A stretch of 64,000 nt of DNA from Eutreptiella sp. 'Long Island Sound 2002' (Eukaryota > Euglenozoa > Euglenophyceae > Eutreptiales > Eutreptiaceae). Both the position numbers and the translations under genes were made by a program. This document shows, piece after piece, positions 9,383 to 21,439 of this stretch. The stretch lies in the NCBI GenBank assembly GCA_964036045.1, contig OZ038381.1, positions 104,847,367-104,911,366 of the forward strand, written 5' to 3'. Numbering within the stretch: position 1 is the stretch's first letter; every line of letters begins with the position of its first letter. The notes under the pieces were generated by a model. The model saw nothing but the letters and a program-made list of their open reading frames with translations. It had not been told where the DNA came from and did no database searches.

Positions 9383-11610
9383 ACGCCATCCTGCACCGCC
9401 CGGATGCGCCAACACTCACCACCGCCATGCGCCGGGCGGCGCAAGCATGCGGCATGGAGCGCAACACCAGCCACACGGGAGCACCACCGGACCTCACCCT
9501 CAAACAGCTCGTCCATGACATCTGAACCACGAAAGAGGAACCCCCCACCCTGCTGCGCCCCAGCACACCGGAGGCAAGAGACTGGGACGCCCACCTCTTT
9601 GCGCTCCTCACCACGCGCTGCCGACAACTCCAGAAATGGCACCCCCACCGCATAGCGGCCGCAGCCCAGGAACGCGAACGATACGGCAGAAACTACACGC
9701 TGTGCAAGTCCCTGCGGTACGTCAGCCGCATCCTGGAGGACACAGCGCGCCGTACCATGCATGCCGTGCGCATCTCCGAGGGGGGCCTCACCAACGACCC
9801 CGACGCCGTCCTCCAGGCAGTCCAGGACAGCTTCCAGGCACAACCCGGGGACGCCCTCCACAAGCTCGACCCCCACACGAGAAGCACTATCCGCCAGCAT
9901 GTGCCCAGGGTCTTCCACCGGGAACAGCGGCGCACCATCGAACACGACCCCTTCAGCATCTCGAAACTGCAACGCGGCCTGGACCGCCTGAGGAAGGGGG
10001 TCGTGCCCGGCGTCACCGGTTTACCGGCCGAGGCGTACCAACACCTCACCCTGCCCGTCAAACGCCGCCTTGCAGCCCGCCTGTGGGACGTCGTCACGGG
10101 CGCCACGCCCATCCCCCCTGAGGGGGCCAACCTGGTCCACCCCCTCTACAAGAAGGGGGACTGGGCACAGCCGGGGAACTGGCGGCCCATAGTCTGCGCC
10201 ACCACCGAAGTCAAGCTGTTGTGGACGCTCATCCTGGGCCGCATTGCGCCGGCGGTCTTCGCCCACGTGCCCGCCAGCATGTGGGGAGCCATGACCGGCA
10301 GGTCCCCCCACGAGGCCATCTTCCTCCAGGACACCGCACTGGACATGAACCCCTACGAGATGATTGTCCCCTCCCTCGATGTCCAAGGCGCGTTCCGCCA
10401 CGCCCCACACCGGCTCCTCACGGAGGTATGGGATGCCATGGGCCTCCCATCCCTATCCTTCATGACCGGGTACATCCAGACCTGGCTCTACGCCGTCATC
10501 ACGGCCGCAGGCCTCACCCCCTGGACCGGCACAGACAGCGGGGTCCCCCAGGGTGGCGCCGAGGGCCCCTCCTTCTATCTCCTCCTCACCCTACCACTGG
10601 CATTCGAGCTATCACGGGTATACCCTGGGTACGCCACATACCCGCTATGGACTCACCTCATCAACTTCGCGGACGACAACCTCCTAAATACGGCCACCCG
10701 CCACTGCGACCCCGAGAACGCAGGGTTACCAACGACCACCGAGCAAGCGTCCGCCATTCTCCAACTCACCACAACCTACCTGGACGCCCACCAGCTCCTA
10801 GTGCACCCCCGCAAATCGGTCGGGCTAGCCGACGCCAGGACCCCGGCCCCCCACATCCGGAAAGGCGAACCCCTACACCTGGAGGACACCACAGTCCACC
10901 TGGGAGTCACACAGGCCACACGGCACCACCACATCGCACTCCCAAGCAAGCTGGAAGGGTGCCTCGCCCGGCTGCCCCAACTTGCCAGGGGGGACCTCCT
11001 GTCTACGCAGGGCCTGGCATACTTCATAGAAGCGGTGCACCTCCCGCACCCCCGAGAAGCGCTACGCCACGCTCGACAGCAAGTGACGAAGGCGTGGGCG
11101 CAACACAGAGACTGGCCCACGTCTTTCCCCAAGGAGGCCATGATGGCCCACTGGCGCTACTACGGAGACAATACAGGCGCCTTGGTCGACATGGCCTATG
11201 CCAAACACGCAGCGCACCTCCTACACAGGGTGACACACAACCACCAGCCCGAGGTTCGCAAAGCGGCAGCCATACGCATAAAAGAAGCGCAAATAGCCCG
11301 CAACACCTGCCCCTGGTGGATACTGGCGCAACACGGCGTCTCCACCTCTGTAGGCACTGGCATCTGGGCCCAGCTGCAACTCCTTCTACCGCACCACACG
11401 CACGCCATCCTGACGAACCACCACTGCGGTCAACAGGGGCAACTCGTGGCCACGCACACCGACATCCACCGACAGCCAGCAGGCGAGGTGGACACCCTGC
11501 GCTCCGTGGGGGCCACCATCACCGTACTGTATATCACCCGAACACAGACGAAGATCATGGCCCAGTGCGACGCCGGCCGCGCCCCGTTCCTTTCCAACCA
11601 ACAATGGTGA
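9383..11610 (+). CDS. Reverse transcriptase domain of copy A1
   Basis: The main open frame is 9757-11610 (617 aa); coding sequence in that frame extends back to about 9,370 with one TGA near 9,523. Motifs in order: GDWAQPGNWRPI, then LDVQGAFRHAPH (motif A, residue about 206), SGVPQGGAEGP (motif B, about 261) and NFADDNLL (motif C, about 303), followed by thumb-like sequence. This is the polymerase for target-primed reverse transcription. The chromovirus LTR starts at 11,608 and supplies the TGA stop, so the ORF is cut just after the RT thumb. Removing the nested element does not rejoin the RNase H frame exactly, so A1 probably carried a frameshift here. Confidence 0.85.
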
Positions 11611-14067
11611 AGCCGGTTCGGACCCGCGTGGCCATCTTTGGGTCACTTGGGGTGTGTATCTATGTGCCGGTAAGCCGCCATTGGCTGATATCATACTCTC
11701 CCATCAACCTGACCTAACCTGATGTGATAGTGTGATAGGTTTGGCCATTCCAGCTATGAGCGGCCATATTCAATACAGAGGCGCCGCCGGCTGAGATTTA
11801 TATATCGAAATGTCAGGAATCAACAGGGTTTTTTTATCATAATGTTTCCGTAATTTTTCAGCTATCCGTTCTGATTGTCAATGTATCGGTGACTGTCAGT
11901 TGGCTCGCGATTTTGCGGTAACCGATGGGTTAACTGTTATTTCCAGATGTTTTGGCGGAAAGCCCGATGAAGGGTCAGATTTCATCAGAAAAGCGTTCGT
12001 TGCTTCCGCAATTCTCATGTTATACACTCGCAAAATTCATCTGATTTTTTCAGACATTCAGAATCGGATTTTCAACTTCGAGGTCGCCGCACTTGATATG
12101 ATGAATTCCGAGTGGTCCTACATTTTTCCCCGATCACGAATCAACCTTCCTTTTGTTGTCTCCTTCATTTTTCATGGAGATATAGGCGAAACAATATTGA
12201 TTCGTGAGGCATATTTATATTTGAAGGGTCATATCTCCGGCTCACGGCGAGGAGTCACAATTTTGAGATTTGGGCTAGAATCGCCTTGGTCTCAACTTAA
12301 TTTGGGTAGCGTCCAACGCCTTTGATGTGTAGGGTGTGTAGGGTGTGTAGGGTGTGGCAAGAGATAATGGTCACGAGGTTACAAAGTGATATACATCGCT
12401 TGGGCCATGCAACCGAATATTTGGATGCGACTTTCGAGTGTACCGCATGAGTGTTGGTGTTGCATAGAAACTTTTCTTGGGTTCCTACGTATTTTTAACT
12501 TGAAGTTATGTCCATGGAGGGGCATGGCTTACCATGGTGGGAGCCACTTCTTGAGGGTATGTGGTATATGCATGGTATGTGCTTCGCTATGCTCACGCCC
12601 ATGTTATATATCTTCGTTTGTAGGAAGATATGTGGAGTCATACGTGGCAAGGGCTTCGCCCATGTCCGAATTGTGAGCTCCATAGCGCTAGACTAAGTCT
12701 ACCGCATATATAGTGCACGTGGGAGGCCTTACAGAGGGACCCACAAGCACCACTATCAATTTTCCGATTTTCATGGTGCGTGTTGGGAGGAGGTTCGAAG
12801 GTGTTCTATGCGTCCATGTGGGGATCCAAGTGGGGAGATTGTTCGCAAATGGTCCCACGCTGTTGTGCTTTGAACCATATGTTGATACCATGGGTGAGCA
12901 AAGTTATATGTTATTCTGATTACTTTGGATTTGGCTTCATTTGCATGTTTTTGACTTCATTTTATGCTCATTCTTGTATTTTATGTGCTCAACTGGTCGG
13001 CTAACAGTAAAGTGCCTAGAGATCTGTGAACTATGGTATGTTGCCTATATGTTGGTATATGCTTCGATGTTGCACCTCACCACATGCCGGATCACGGGGT
13101 CACTTTGGCGTGGCACACGAGGCCTCACAAAATTAGGTCCCAAATTTGTGAGTCAACTTGTGAAGCATGGCATGTATATATCTGGAGGTGTTTGGGAGCC
13201 AATGTTGGGCAATTCTTGGTCATGGACCTTGGGTCTTCATCACCCTTGTATTTTACGTTCCGGTTTGACACATGCATGGAGCATTTGAACATTTGCCGTA
13301 TGCATTTTTGAGTATATAATTGAATTTTGGGCACTATGGTGTGATTTTCCTAATTTTGCTATGTTGTGAGGTCATCCTCATGGGGCAGGTCTCCAAGCCC
13401 AATCGACCCCAAGTCCAACAAAGGTTTTGTCAGAGTAGGGCATGGTCCTGAGCGCCACTCTAGGCCATGACACGCCACCTCCCCTATTGGGCTAGGATTT
13501 AGAGGCCTGGGATTGAACACATTTTTGGGGTTTGTGCAGTGACTTTTGACACATGGCATTTAGCAATCTTATTTGACTTGGTTCAGGGCAATATGTTGGT
13601 GAGTCAAGGGAAGGTCCTGAGTCCAGGGAATGAGGGGTCTATGGCTGTGATTGTGTATGTCTCCATCTTTCCCCAATCTTGGTTGATTTGTGTTCGTATC
13701 CCAATTTCAGGGCTTCTTTTCCCATTATTCAATTGGTGCAATTCTATGTACATGCCCAACGCCCGTGTCTCCGTGTGCACCGTGAGACAACCGGCGTATT
13801 CTAAGGAGTTGTTGATCGTCAACGCGGGACCTCATACACCCTTGGAAGCCCTCATTGTGGATTGATTGGATTTGGATTATACTTGGGAGTTGGTTATTGC
13901 AAGGGATCAGGATTTGTGTGAAGGAGCCACATTTTACTATTTGTTTGTGGGAAATTGTGCAGGATAGGACAAGATCATGCAGCACCTGGTGAGAAGCAAG
14001 ACCATAGGAGTGACAGGAAATGGTGGAAGGGGTACAGCAGGGGCCGGTCCTGGTAGGGACCTTCTTT
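11608..14067 (+). repeat. 5' LTR of the chromovirus
   Basis: It aligns throughout with 21,440-23,883. A triple GTGTAGG tract is present at about 12,329-12,355 that the 3' copy largely lacks. No coding sequence is supported in this 2.4 kb. The exact right end is uncertain by about 10 bases because GGTAGCAGA is shared beyond it. Confidence 0.85.
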
Positions 14068-14069
14068 AA

Positions 14070-14082
14070 GGTAGCAGAGAAG
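14070..14082 (+). other. Primer binding site-like motif of the chromovirus
   Basis: GGTAGCAGAG matches the complement of a eukaryotic initiator tRNA-Met 3' end except that the leading T is A. Comparable sites are at 35,236-35,248 (minus) and 46,986-46,998. Confidence 0.6.
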
Positions 14083-14111
14083 TACCTGCCCCCTACCGCC
14101 GCACCGGGGAC

Positions 14112-15356
14112 TTGGGCCCTCATGAGCCCTCCCCAAGGGAGCCCCGGGTGCAGATCGTCGAGTTCGTGGAGTCGACGCCGGACTGGGAAGCCCGAGAAGA
14201 GCGAAGATGCTCAAAACGGAGAGCCCCTGCAGGACATGGGCTAGACATGGAGGACCTGGCCTCCATGTGTGAAAGGCAATGCCGCAAGGCTTGCAATCTC
14301 CGCTCCGCTGCGGAGGAGTTGGAGGAGACTGGCAGCAACGGCGGAAACCTGTGGGTGAAGGACCCCACTACGGGGATATGGACAGCCGGTGGAGCAAGTC
14401 CTTCCCGCATCCCAAACCCCATGGGTTCAGGCCCAACTGGACCGCACTCCATCGAGGAGAGTGATGTACGGGGAGTCTACTCACACCCCCCAGACACAGG
14501 TGGTATCCGTCCCGGTGGAGTGGTGGCTGCGGACGTCGGAGACGCCATCAGGATTGACGACCTCAGGGGAATCAAAATCCCCTATTACGATGGCAACCCC
14601 TCCAACCTGGATGACTTCCTCCTGGATTGGGAGGACTTCGCCGAGGAGGTCGTCGGCGAGATGTAGGGAGCGCCAAGGGAGATGTGGGTATGTCGGACAT
14701 TCCCACACAGGCTGGCGCAGGACCTGAAGGAGGAGCTCAGGGATCAGATCCGCGAGGGATTGATCCAGACGGAGCAGGCCTGCCTCCAGTGGCCCGAGGA
14801 CGAGGAGCGAGTGGACGCCCCCAACCAGAAGTTGGAGGATTTGTGGTCCATTACGCTGCCGCTGGAGCGCGGGGAATCGAGGGTCCGGGAATGGAATCGG
14901 TACATCCGCAAGTACCAAAGAAGCCTCAAGCTGGTGGAGGACTGGAATGAGGCCAGCGAGATCCGACACCTGCTGAAGGACGTGCTCCCCGGCCACTGGA
15001 AGAGAAGAGTGGAGGACGAAGAAAAAAAGAGAGCAAAGAAGCGCGTGGCCGTACAGATCATGGCATCGGAGGACACCCACGCCGGAAGAATGGAGTTTTT
15101 CTGGCGAAACCTCGGTGAGCCCAGCCGAATGTTTGGATTGAAGAACGCCGTCTACGTGGAGGTATTCGGCGACACCATCGGGCAAAGGCTGATGCGCCTC
15201 AACAACGTGGAGTGGAGGCGCGGACAGCCGCTGAGGATGCAAGTCATCTTTGCCCGCATGAGCCTGGACGAGATCTTGAAGTACATCACGGTGGAGTTGA
15301 AGCTCAACGCCAAGAACGAGGCCCAAGTGCAGGATCGACAAGGCCAAGGACATTGA
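14112..15356 (+). CDS. Gag of the chromovirus (interrupted)
   Basis: Two open stretches (14112-14666, 184 aa; 14682-15356, 224 aa) lie in one register, separated by a single TAG at 14664-14666. The end of the first has the gypsy Gag pattern IPYYDGNPSNLDDFLLDWED. The second continues with an alpha-helical, charged capsid-like region (WNRYIRKYQRSLKLVEDWNE). After a frameshift near 15,340 the coding signal continues to a Cys/His knuckle at about 15,640-15,690 (CWVC, then His residues and HC). Gag packages the RNA into particles. Confidence 0.7.
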
Positions 15357-16205
15357 GGCCATCGAGAAGATCGCCACCAGCGAGAGGTCAAGGGGGACAC
15401 GGTCGGCACCGCGGAGGAAAGGAGTGGAAGCGGCCAAGGTCTTTGGACCGCGACCACCCCAGAGGATCATGAGGAAGCCCACTTCATCGCGTCCGTAGCG
15501 CACAATATGAAGAAGAATGGGCAGGACAGGTCCAGGTGAAACCGCCTGGACCCAAGGACCAAGAACCGCAGAGAACCGCGGAGGATCGGGAACCCACCGC
15601 TCTCGTTCCGCGAGTACAGATCACAGCAGGACGGTTGCTGGGTCTGCTACGGCAAGGGGAACAACCATGCACATGACCATCGGCATTGCAAGGTAGATGA
15701 GGAGGACAAGAAGACCTACTTCGCCGCCCAGCCCGACAAGAAGCCCAAGGAGCAACAAATTGCCGATTGGAAGGCAAAGGGCGGGGACGGTGGAAAAGGC
15801 CAAGGAAAGGTCCAGGGGAAAGGCGGAGGAAAAGGCTATGGTGGAGGACCCGGCCCAGACCGACGCGTGAGGTCGATCGAGGAGGTTGCTGAGGACATGT
15901 TGAGGACGTTGGAGGAGCTCAAAGCCCAGCAACGTGGTGGACAAATTCTGAGTGGATCGCAGCAGGAGGGAGCTGCGGCAGGCCACGTCTAGAGAAGCCC
16001 CCACGGGAGTGGGACCTCGGAGGTCTCTCCTCCGAAAATCAGTGGAATCCTGGAGAAAGCGCGGGCACATCAGGTGCCGAAGAAGCCTCCAGAAGAGCCA
16101 AAACCACTGAGTCTCGCCACTCCCAACCCCTGGATCGCCCTGCCAAGAGGAGTGTAGGCGGGCAAGGGACGTGGCAAGAAAGAAGGAGCGACCACGGAGA
16201 GCCCC
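15357..16205 (+). pseudogene. Gag C-terminus and nucleocapsid region of the chromovirus, frameshifted
   Basis: No long frame persists. Coding-looking pieces include a zinc-knuckle-like CWVCYGKGNN...H...HC at about 15,640-15,690, followed by a Lys/Gly-rich tract (about 15,770-15,850), as in nucleocapsid tails. The pieces lie in more than one frame, so several indels have accumulated. Confidence 0.5.
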
Positions 16206-17084
16206 GTGGACGGGCAGGACCAGCCCAAGACCTACAGCATCCGTGACCATACCCTGGAAGTCCTGATGCACCCGGATGTGCTAGAGTTGCATGCCGTGAG
16301 AGTCGTCCATACACCGCATGGTCACGAGCGGCAGTTGCACTTGAAGGTGCGTGTACGGTGCGGACAAGAGGAGTTGCTGGTGGATGTTTTGGTGGATACG
16401 GGTGCCCAGGTGAGCCTGGTCCGGGGAGGGTTGTTCAGGGAGGAATCCCTGCAGCCCAGTCGTAGACCGGTACGCCTGAAGGTGGCCAATGGAGAGATTA
16501 TGGCTGGTGGCACCCATGAGGCCACTATCAGTATGGAATTCTGGGAGCATGAGCGCTTGAACCGCCCTGATTTGGCGAAGAGAAACTCTCTATCCGGGAA
16601 CTTCTATGTGGCCCACATTACAGATTGGGATATGATCATGGGGTATGACTTCATGGTGGGAAGCGCCATTGGAGGCCTTCCCCATCGTGCAACGCTGGTC
16701 CGGGAGGATGATGAATGCCTTACATGGCTGTCCACGGACTATGCATGCGGATCATCCCAATGGAGTGCTGAGGAAGAGGATCGGATCGTCAAAGCCGTGC
16801 AAGCTGTGGGTGCCAAGTCCAGAGGAGACCGCGGAGTTCAGCTCACGGAGTATGAGATGGCGTCGCAGGTGTATGCAGGGATGATCCAGACGCTGGGAGC
16901 CGGGGCACCCGAGACGAACGTCTCCGCTTCCCGGGATGTCCCACTTTTGCGGAAGTGTAGGAGGCATTGGCATAGAGGAGACTCAGCCTGGCACAGGCAT
17001 TGGGGTTCGAAGGAGTGGGGGCCCATGTATTGGCATGGCTCCCTGGAAAATACCAGACGTACGGGTGAAGATCTTCGCGGATAG
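16206..17084 (+). CDS. Aspartic protease region of the chromovirus
   Basis: 292 codons. The catalytic motif LVDTGAQVSLV is near residue 62 and the second conserved strand, WDMIMGYDFM, near residue 144. Both fit a retropepsin, which cleaves Gag and Pol. The C-terminal third has no recognised domain, and its end overlaps the next frame (open from 16,936), so a frameshift separates protease from RT. Confidence 0.8.
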   Translation: MDGQDQPKTYSIRDHTLEVLMHPDVLELHAVRVVHTPHGHERQLHLKVRVRCGQEELLVDVLVDTGAQVSLVRGGLFREESLQPSRRPVRLKVANGEIMAGGTHEATISMEFWEHERLNRPDLAKRNSLSGNFYVAHITDWDMIMGYDFMVGSAIGGLPHRATLVREDDECLTWLSTDYACGSSQWSAEEEDRIVKAVQAVGAKSRGDRGVQLTEYEMASQVYAGMIQTLGAGAPETNVSASRDVPLLRKCRRHWHRGDSAWHRHWGSKEWGPMYWHGSLENTRRTGEDLRG

Positions 17085-18852
17085 GGCGAAGGGGATCCTG
17101 GTCATAACCGGCATAGGATCCACTCCATGTCTGCTGGAAGGTCTCAAGTCGACGCTGGATTCCATCACCCTGAACGAGATGTCATTTGGGTCAGGAGAGG
17201 AGTTGTTCATCGACGCCAAGGGCTTATCAATGCCTGCCCCCGGTCAAGCGTGGGGTACCAAGGCTTTCCTGGTGGATGGGGCGCGAGCCCAGCCCACGGG
17301 TGATGAAGCATTCATCCGTAGAGTTGAGGCGGTGCCCATGCGGGTCATGTTTGAGCCCAAGGAAGGGACGGATCAGCCAATGGATGGCATTGACGTCCTG
17401 TCCCACGCCAAGATCGACCACATCGCCAACTACATGCGGATGGGGATGCACGACCGTGTGGCAGCCGAGAAGGGGCTGGCCATGGTCACATCTCCGCATT
17501 GGTGGGATGACAAGATGTTGGTCACCGGCAAGTACGAGAAGGATGAGTTCGTGGCGAGGGTCATGGATCACATCGCGGACCAATATGATGGTCCGGTTGG
17601 GTCGGACCCGCCGACGTGGGATTTTCCAAGAATGGGGGCCGGTAGCGACAAGAACTCGGCCGATGCCGCAAATTTCCGAAGATTATCGGTGGGAAGCATG
17701 CCCCACGACGATTAAGACGGTATATCGGACGAGGAGAAGTCGGACTTGGACCCGGAAGAGGCCTATACCCCAGTGCCGTCGGTTGTATCGATACCGAAGC
17801 AAGCGGCTGAAGAGGCCCAGGAGAACCCGAAGGTCGCCGAGGTGAAGGAGAGGCTGATAAATGCCTATCCGCGGCTATTCAGTGGCGTCGTCAACAAGAA
17901 CCCTCCAGATCCTGGGAGATTTGGCACAGCGAGGATCAAGTTGAAGCCGAACCCCAAGATCTATCTTCATCGAGAGTACCAACTTCAGGGCGATCGGGCC
18001 GAGGCCATGAAGAAGTTTTTGGCCGAGTTCATTGAGCGGGGCTGGATCGAACCCTCCGACAGTGAGTGGGCCAGCCCAGCCTTTATCGTGCCCAAGAAAG
18101 AGAAGGGCGAGTGGAGGTTGGTGGTGGATTACAGAGGTTTGAAGGAGCAAACGGAGCACGACTCGTACTCGCTTCCTCTGATCGACACCATCCATCAAAA
18201 ACAACAGAAAAAGCGGATCTTCACGGTGTTAGACCTGAAACACGGCTATCACCAGATGCCGCTACACCCGGACTCCAGGCCCTGCACAGCGATGTCGACG
18301 CCGCTGGGGCCCATGCAGTGGAAAGTGGTGCCTATGGGCGCCAAGAATGGCAACGCCGCTTTCCAGCTCATGATTGAGGACCATCTGGGTCCTGTCAGGG
18401 ACTGTGCCGACACCTTTGTGGATGACATCATCATCGGGTCCGGCACGGAAAACATGACTGGGGACGAGCTCATCGAAGCGCATGAGAAGGATCTGCGCCG
18501 AGTGCTCAGCGAGCTGGACAAGCACAACATGGTGTGCAAGCCCACCAAAGCCTCACTCTTCGTGAAGGAAGTGGAGTTTGCGGGTCACGTGGTTGGTCAC
18601 GGGCAACGCCGTCCCATGCCTGGGAAGCTGGCGTCCCTGCACCACTGGGAGAAGCCCCAGACCATCAGCGAACTCCGGTCCTTCATGGGGTTCTGCAATT
18701 ACTATTTGGGCTATGTCCGGATGTATGCAGAACTATCGGGGCCGCTGCACAAGATGCTGCAGGTGGGGAAGTCCGCTGGCCAGAAGGGGAGCAAGAAGAA
18801 GCTTGCCTGGACCCCTGAGACCGAAGATGCGTTCAGCCGCCTGGAGGAGTGA
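16936..18852 (+). CDS. Reverse transcriptase of the chromovirus with preceding linker
   Basis: One register is open at 16936-17715 (linker, 259 aa) and 17746-18852 (368 aa), separated by TAA 17713-17715. The second part is a gypsy RT: EWRLVVDYRGLKEQTE, FTVLDLKHGYHQMPL (motif A Asp), NAAFQLMIEDHLG, TFVDDIIIGS (motif C, Asp-Asp), then FVKEVEFAGHVV and the RSFMGFCNYY connection. A TGA at 18850-18852 interrupts the same frame just before RNase H. The linker has no recognised domain. Confidence 0.88.
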
Positions 18853-19680
18853 CTCCTGGGGCAGCTGGGGCAATTCTTGGTGGACCCGGACAAGGGATTC
18901 GTGCTACGGACGGACGCCTCGGACAATGCTGTAGGGGCAGTCCTCGAGCAGGTCCGGGACGACGAGTCGCACGTACCCGTGGCGTTTTGGAGCCAGATCC
19001 TGGCCGAGGGCCAACGTCGAACCTGGACCGCGAGGGAGAAGGAGACGTACGCCATTGTTTGTGCGCTCAGGAAGTGGTCTGGCAACATCGGATTGCAACC
19101 AGTGGTGGTTTGCACGGACCATCAGTCCTTACAGAGCTGGCACAAGGAGCACGTCGACACCTTCTCGGGACCGGCAGCAAGGAGGGCCCGATGGCATGAG
19201 ACGTTCGCCAAGTTCAACCTCAGCGTCCTATACGTCCCAGGGAAGGAGAACACTGTGGCGGATTCCCTCAGTCGATGGGCCTACCCCGCGGGCAAGGCAT
19301 GGATGGACATATCCAGCCATGGGGACTCCGAGGACACCGAGGAGGCCAAGCGCATCATCGGGATGGGAAAGGCCATGGAGCAAGAAGGGGTCAAGTGCTT
19401 TGTGGTGATGGCAAACCGTACAGACCTGGCCAAGCTGCGGGGCGCCCGAGTCCAAGCTATTCGAGAGGAAACCCTCGAGCAATGGATGGTGGCCCCTGTA
19501 GAGCTCACAGAAGACTGGTCGGTCGACTATGCGGCATCCGAGCACTGGAGCAGGTACTGGAATGCCGTGAGCGCCCCGTCGGACGACGAATTGCCTGAGG
19601 GCTTGACCGAGGATGGGGACAAATTCTTCCTCAATGAACAAGCTCTTGGTCCCTGGAAACCGAATGGAGGAGCTCATTGA
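18853..19680 (+). CDS. RNase H domain of the chromovirus
   Basis: It continues in the RT register directly after the TGA at 18850-18852. Catalytic residues are visible: LRTDASDNAVGAVLEQ (first Asp), EKETYAIVCALRKW (Glu), VCTDHQSLQSW (Asp) and GKENTVADSLSR (last Asp). It degrades the RNA of the RNA-DNA hybrid. The remainder is the tether to integrase. The frame ends at 19680, where the integrase frame has already begun at about 19,613-19,640, indicating one indel. Confidence 0.88.
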   Translation, partial: LLGQLGQFLVDPDKGFVLRTDASDNAVGAVLEQVRDDESHVPVAFWSQILAEGQRRTWTAREKETYAIVCALRKWSGNIGLQPVVVCTDHQSLQSWHKEHVDTFSGPAARRARWHETFAKFNLSVLYVPGKENTVADSLSRWAYPAGKAWMDISSHGDSEDTEEAKRIIGMGKAMEQEGVKCFVVMANRTDLAKLRGARVQAIREETLEQWMVAPVELTEDWSVDYAASEHWSRYWNAVSAPSDDELPEGLTEDGDKFFLNEQALGPWKPNGGAH

Positions 19681-20233
19681 CCACTGGCATAACGCCCAGC
19701 TCATGCATCCTGGTCGGGAAAAAATGCAGCAGGACCTGGAGTGGCGTTTCAATTTCCCACCGGGGTACTACGCCATCCTGGACAAGTACTGCAGCAACTG
19801 CGCCGTGTGTCGGGCCACAAAGAGCCCCAACAACTCCACGGCGGGCAACCCGGTGTACACATCTATACCGGAGGCCTCTATGCCGTCCGTGGCCATGGAT
19901 GTATTCGCCATGCCTGAGGTCACCGTGGATGGAGAGACCTACGACTGTGTCATCCTGGCGGTGGATAGGCACAGCGGGTATATCGTGGCGGTCCCTGGCA
20001 AGAAATCCAAGAAGAAGGACAAGAAGGACAAGCATGGAGTGGGTCTGCAGGCCAAGACGGTCGCTAATGCCATGATCAGGCATTGGCTGACGATTTTCGA
20101 TGTCCCAGCTGTCATCTGCAGCGATCGGGGCAGTCAATTTCGTGGGGACGTTGTTCAAGACGATGTGCCTGCACATGGGGATTCGGCACGCCAAGACCGT
20201 GGCGTACCACAGCCGGTCGAATGGCCAGGCTGA
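19613..20233 (+). CDS. Integrase N-terminal and catalytic core of the chromovirus
   Basis: 206 codons. An HHCC zinc domain is visible (HWHNAQLMH, then CSNCAVC at about residues 60-66), followed by AMDVFAMPEV (first catalytic Asp) and CSDRGSQF (second Asp). The frame is lost just after GSQF, near 20,140-20,145, and the core continues in the next ORF. Integrase inserts the DNA copy into the chromosome. Confidence 0.85.
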   Translation: MGTNSSSMNKLLVPGNRMEELIDHWHNAQLMHPGREKMQQDLEWRFNFPPGYYAILDKYCSNCAVCRATKSPNNSTAGNPVYTSIPEASMPSVAMDVFAMPEVTVDGETYDCVILAVDRHSGYIVAVPGKKSKKKDKKDKHGVGLQAKTVANAMIRHWLTIFDVPAVICSDRGSQFRGDVVQDDVPAHGDSARQDRGVPQPVEWPG

Positions 20234-21044
20234 GGTGGCCGGCCGGCAGATGTTCGAGAAGTTCCGCCAGTTGTACATTGACGAACCGGGCTGGAATCAG
20301 TACAATTCGCTGTGGAGAGTACTCCAGGCATACCACGACCTTCCGGGGCCCACTGGACTGTCGCCCCATCGTATCCTGTTCCTACGGGATGGAGTGTCAC
20401 GCACTCTCCCGTGGTTGAACCATGGCAAGGTAGCCCGGGATGCGAGTGCTATGATGGCTGAGGCGGACGACACGGCGGCCAAGGTGTGCAAAGCACTTCA
20501 GGAAGAGCATGAAAAGAGGGCCAAGTACTTCAAGCAGGGAAAGGTCCAGAAATATGCTCTCCAAGACACCGTATGGGTGGAGCGGCACCACAAGGATGTC
20601 CTGTCCAGGCATCGGCAGGCGTCTTGGTATGTGCCGGGGGTAATCGTGCGGAAGGTCGGGCAGGATGTGTATGCGGTTCGTGTGGGGAATAACAAGATCC
20701 TTGACCGCGACCATACCCAGCTTCGTCCCCGAGGTTCAGACACCAGCGGACGTCCCGTCACCTTCGAGTTCACAGCCGGAGATTCGGACTCTGATGACGA
20801 AGGGGAGGACGACGACTTCACCGCCGAGAGGATCCTGACGGACAAGCCGGACCCGGGGACGCCCGGAGGGAGGCTTTATAAGGTCTGTTGGAAGGGATTT
20901 GCCGCATCCAGAGATTCGTGGGAGCCTCTGAGCAGCTTTGTGCCGAGGTATCCTACGGTCTGGATGGACTATCTAAGGAGGAAGAACATCTCCTTGGATG
21001 TCAAGGACGTGTTGGTCCATTTGGTGGCTGCTACAGTACCGTAA
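20100..21044 (+). CDS. Integrase C-terminus with chromodomain
   Basis: 314 codons; the first 13 or so overlap the previous frame. It begins inside the core and includes the last catalytic Glu in RSNGQAEVAGRQ. The GPY/F-like region (KYALQDTVWVERHHK, VGNNKILDRDHTQLRP) follows, then an acidic linker (DSDSDDEGEDDD) and a chromodomain-like end with GGRLYKVCWKGFAASRDSWE. The terminal chromodomain places the element among chromoviruses, where it is thought to direct integration to particular chromatin. Confidence 0.88.
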   Translation: MSQLSSAAIGAVNFVGTLFKTMCLHMGIRHAKTVAYHSRSNGQAEVAGRQMFEKFRQLYIDEPGWNQYNSLWRVLQAYHDLPGPTGLSPHRILFLRDGVSRTLPWLNHGKVARDASAMMAEADDTAAKVCKALQEEHEKRAKYFKQGKVQKYALQDTVWVERHHKDVLSRHRQASWYVPGVIVRKVGQDVYAVRVGNNKILDRDHTQLRPRGSDTSGRPVTFEFTAGDSDSDDEGEDDDFTAERILTDKPDPGTPGGRLYKVCWKGFAASRDSWEPLSSFVPRYPTVWMDYLRRKNISLDVKDVLVHLVAATVP

Positions 21045-21429
21045 TGGATCCCCCTTGGCATTTTTGTTTGTCTTTGTGCTCGGGAGACGGCTGAGGGCGT
21101 TCATGCGGGGATTATTGGGACTTGATTGGCCATATACCCTCTTCACTAGATCTCCACATATATATTTCATTGTGGTATACTTATTTAGGTCAACCGACGA
21201 CGTTTCTCTATCTTCGATCCCCTTGGTCCATGTTGTAGATCAAGAGGAGACCGAATATGGCGGAGGGCACCAATTATGAGTGTCCTCACCCCTTCTCTGG
21301 GGGAATGGGAAACGCCTACGCCGTATGTGGGGACTCCATGTGTCATTGGGACATGGGGGGGGGGGGTTTGAGCCCATTGGGATCCTCCCGTCCTCTCTTC
21401 AATGACTTCTGAGCGGATACAACGCTCTG

Positions 21430-21439
21430 AGAAGGGGGG
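21430..21439 (+). other. Polypurine tract of the chromovirus
   Basis: GAGAAGGGGGG lies immediately before the TGAAGCC start of the 3' LTR. Confidence 0.75.
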
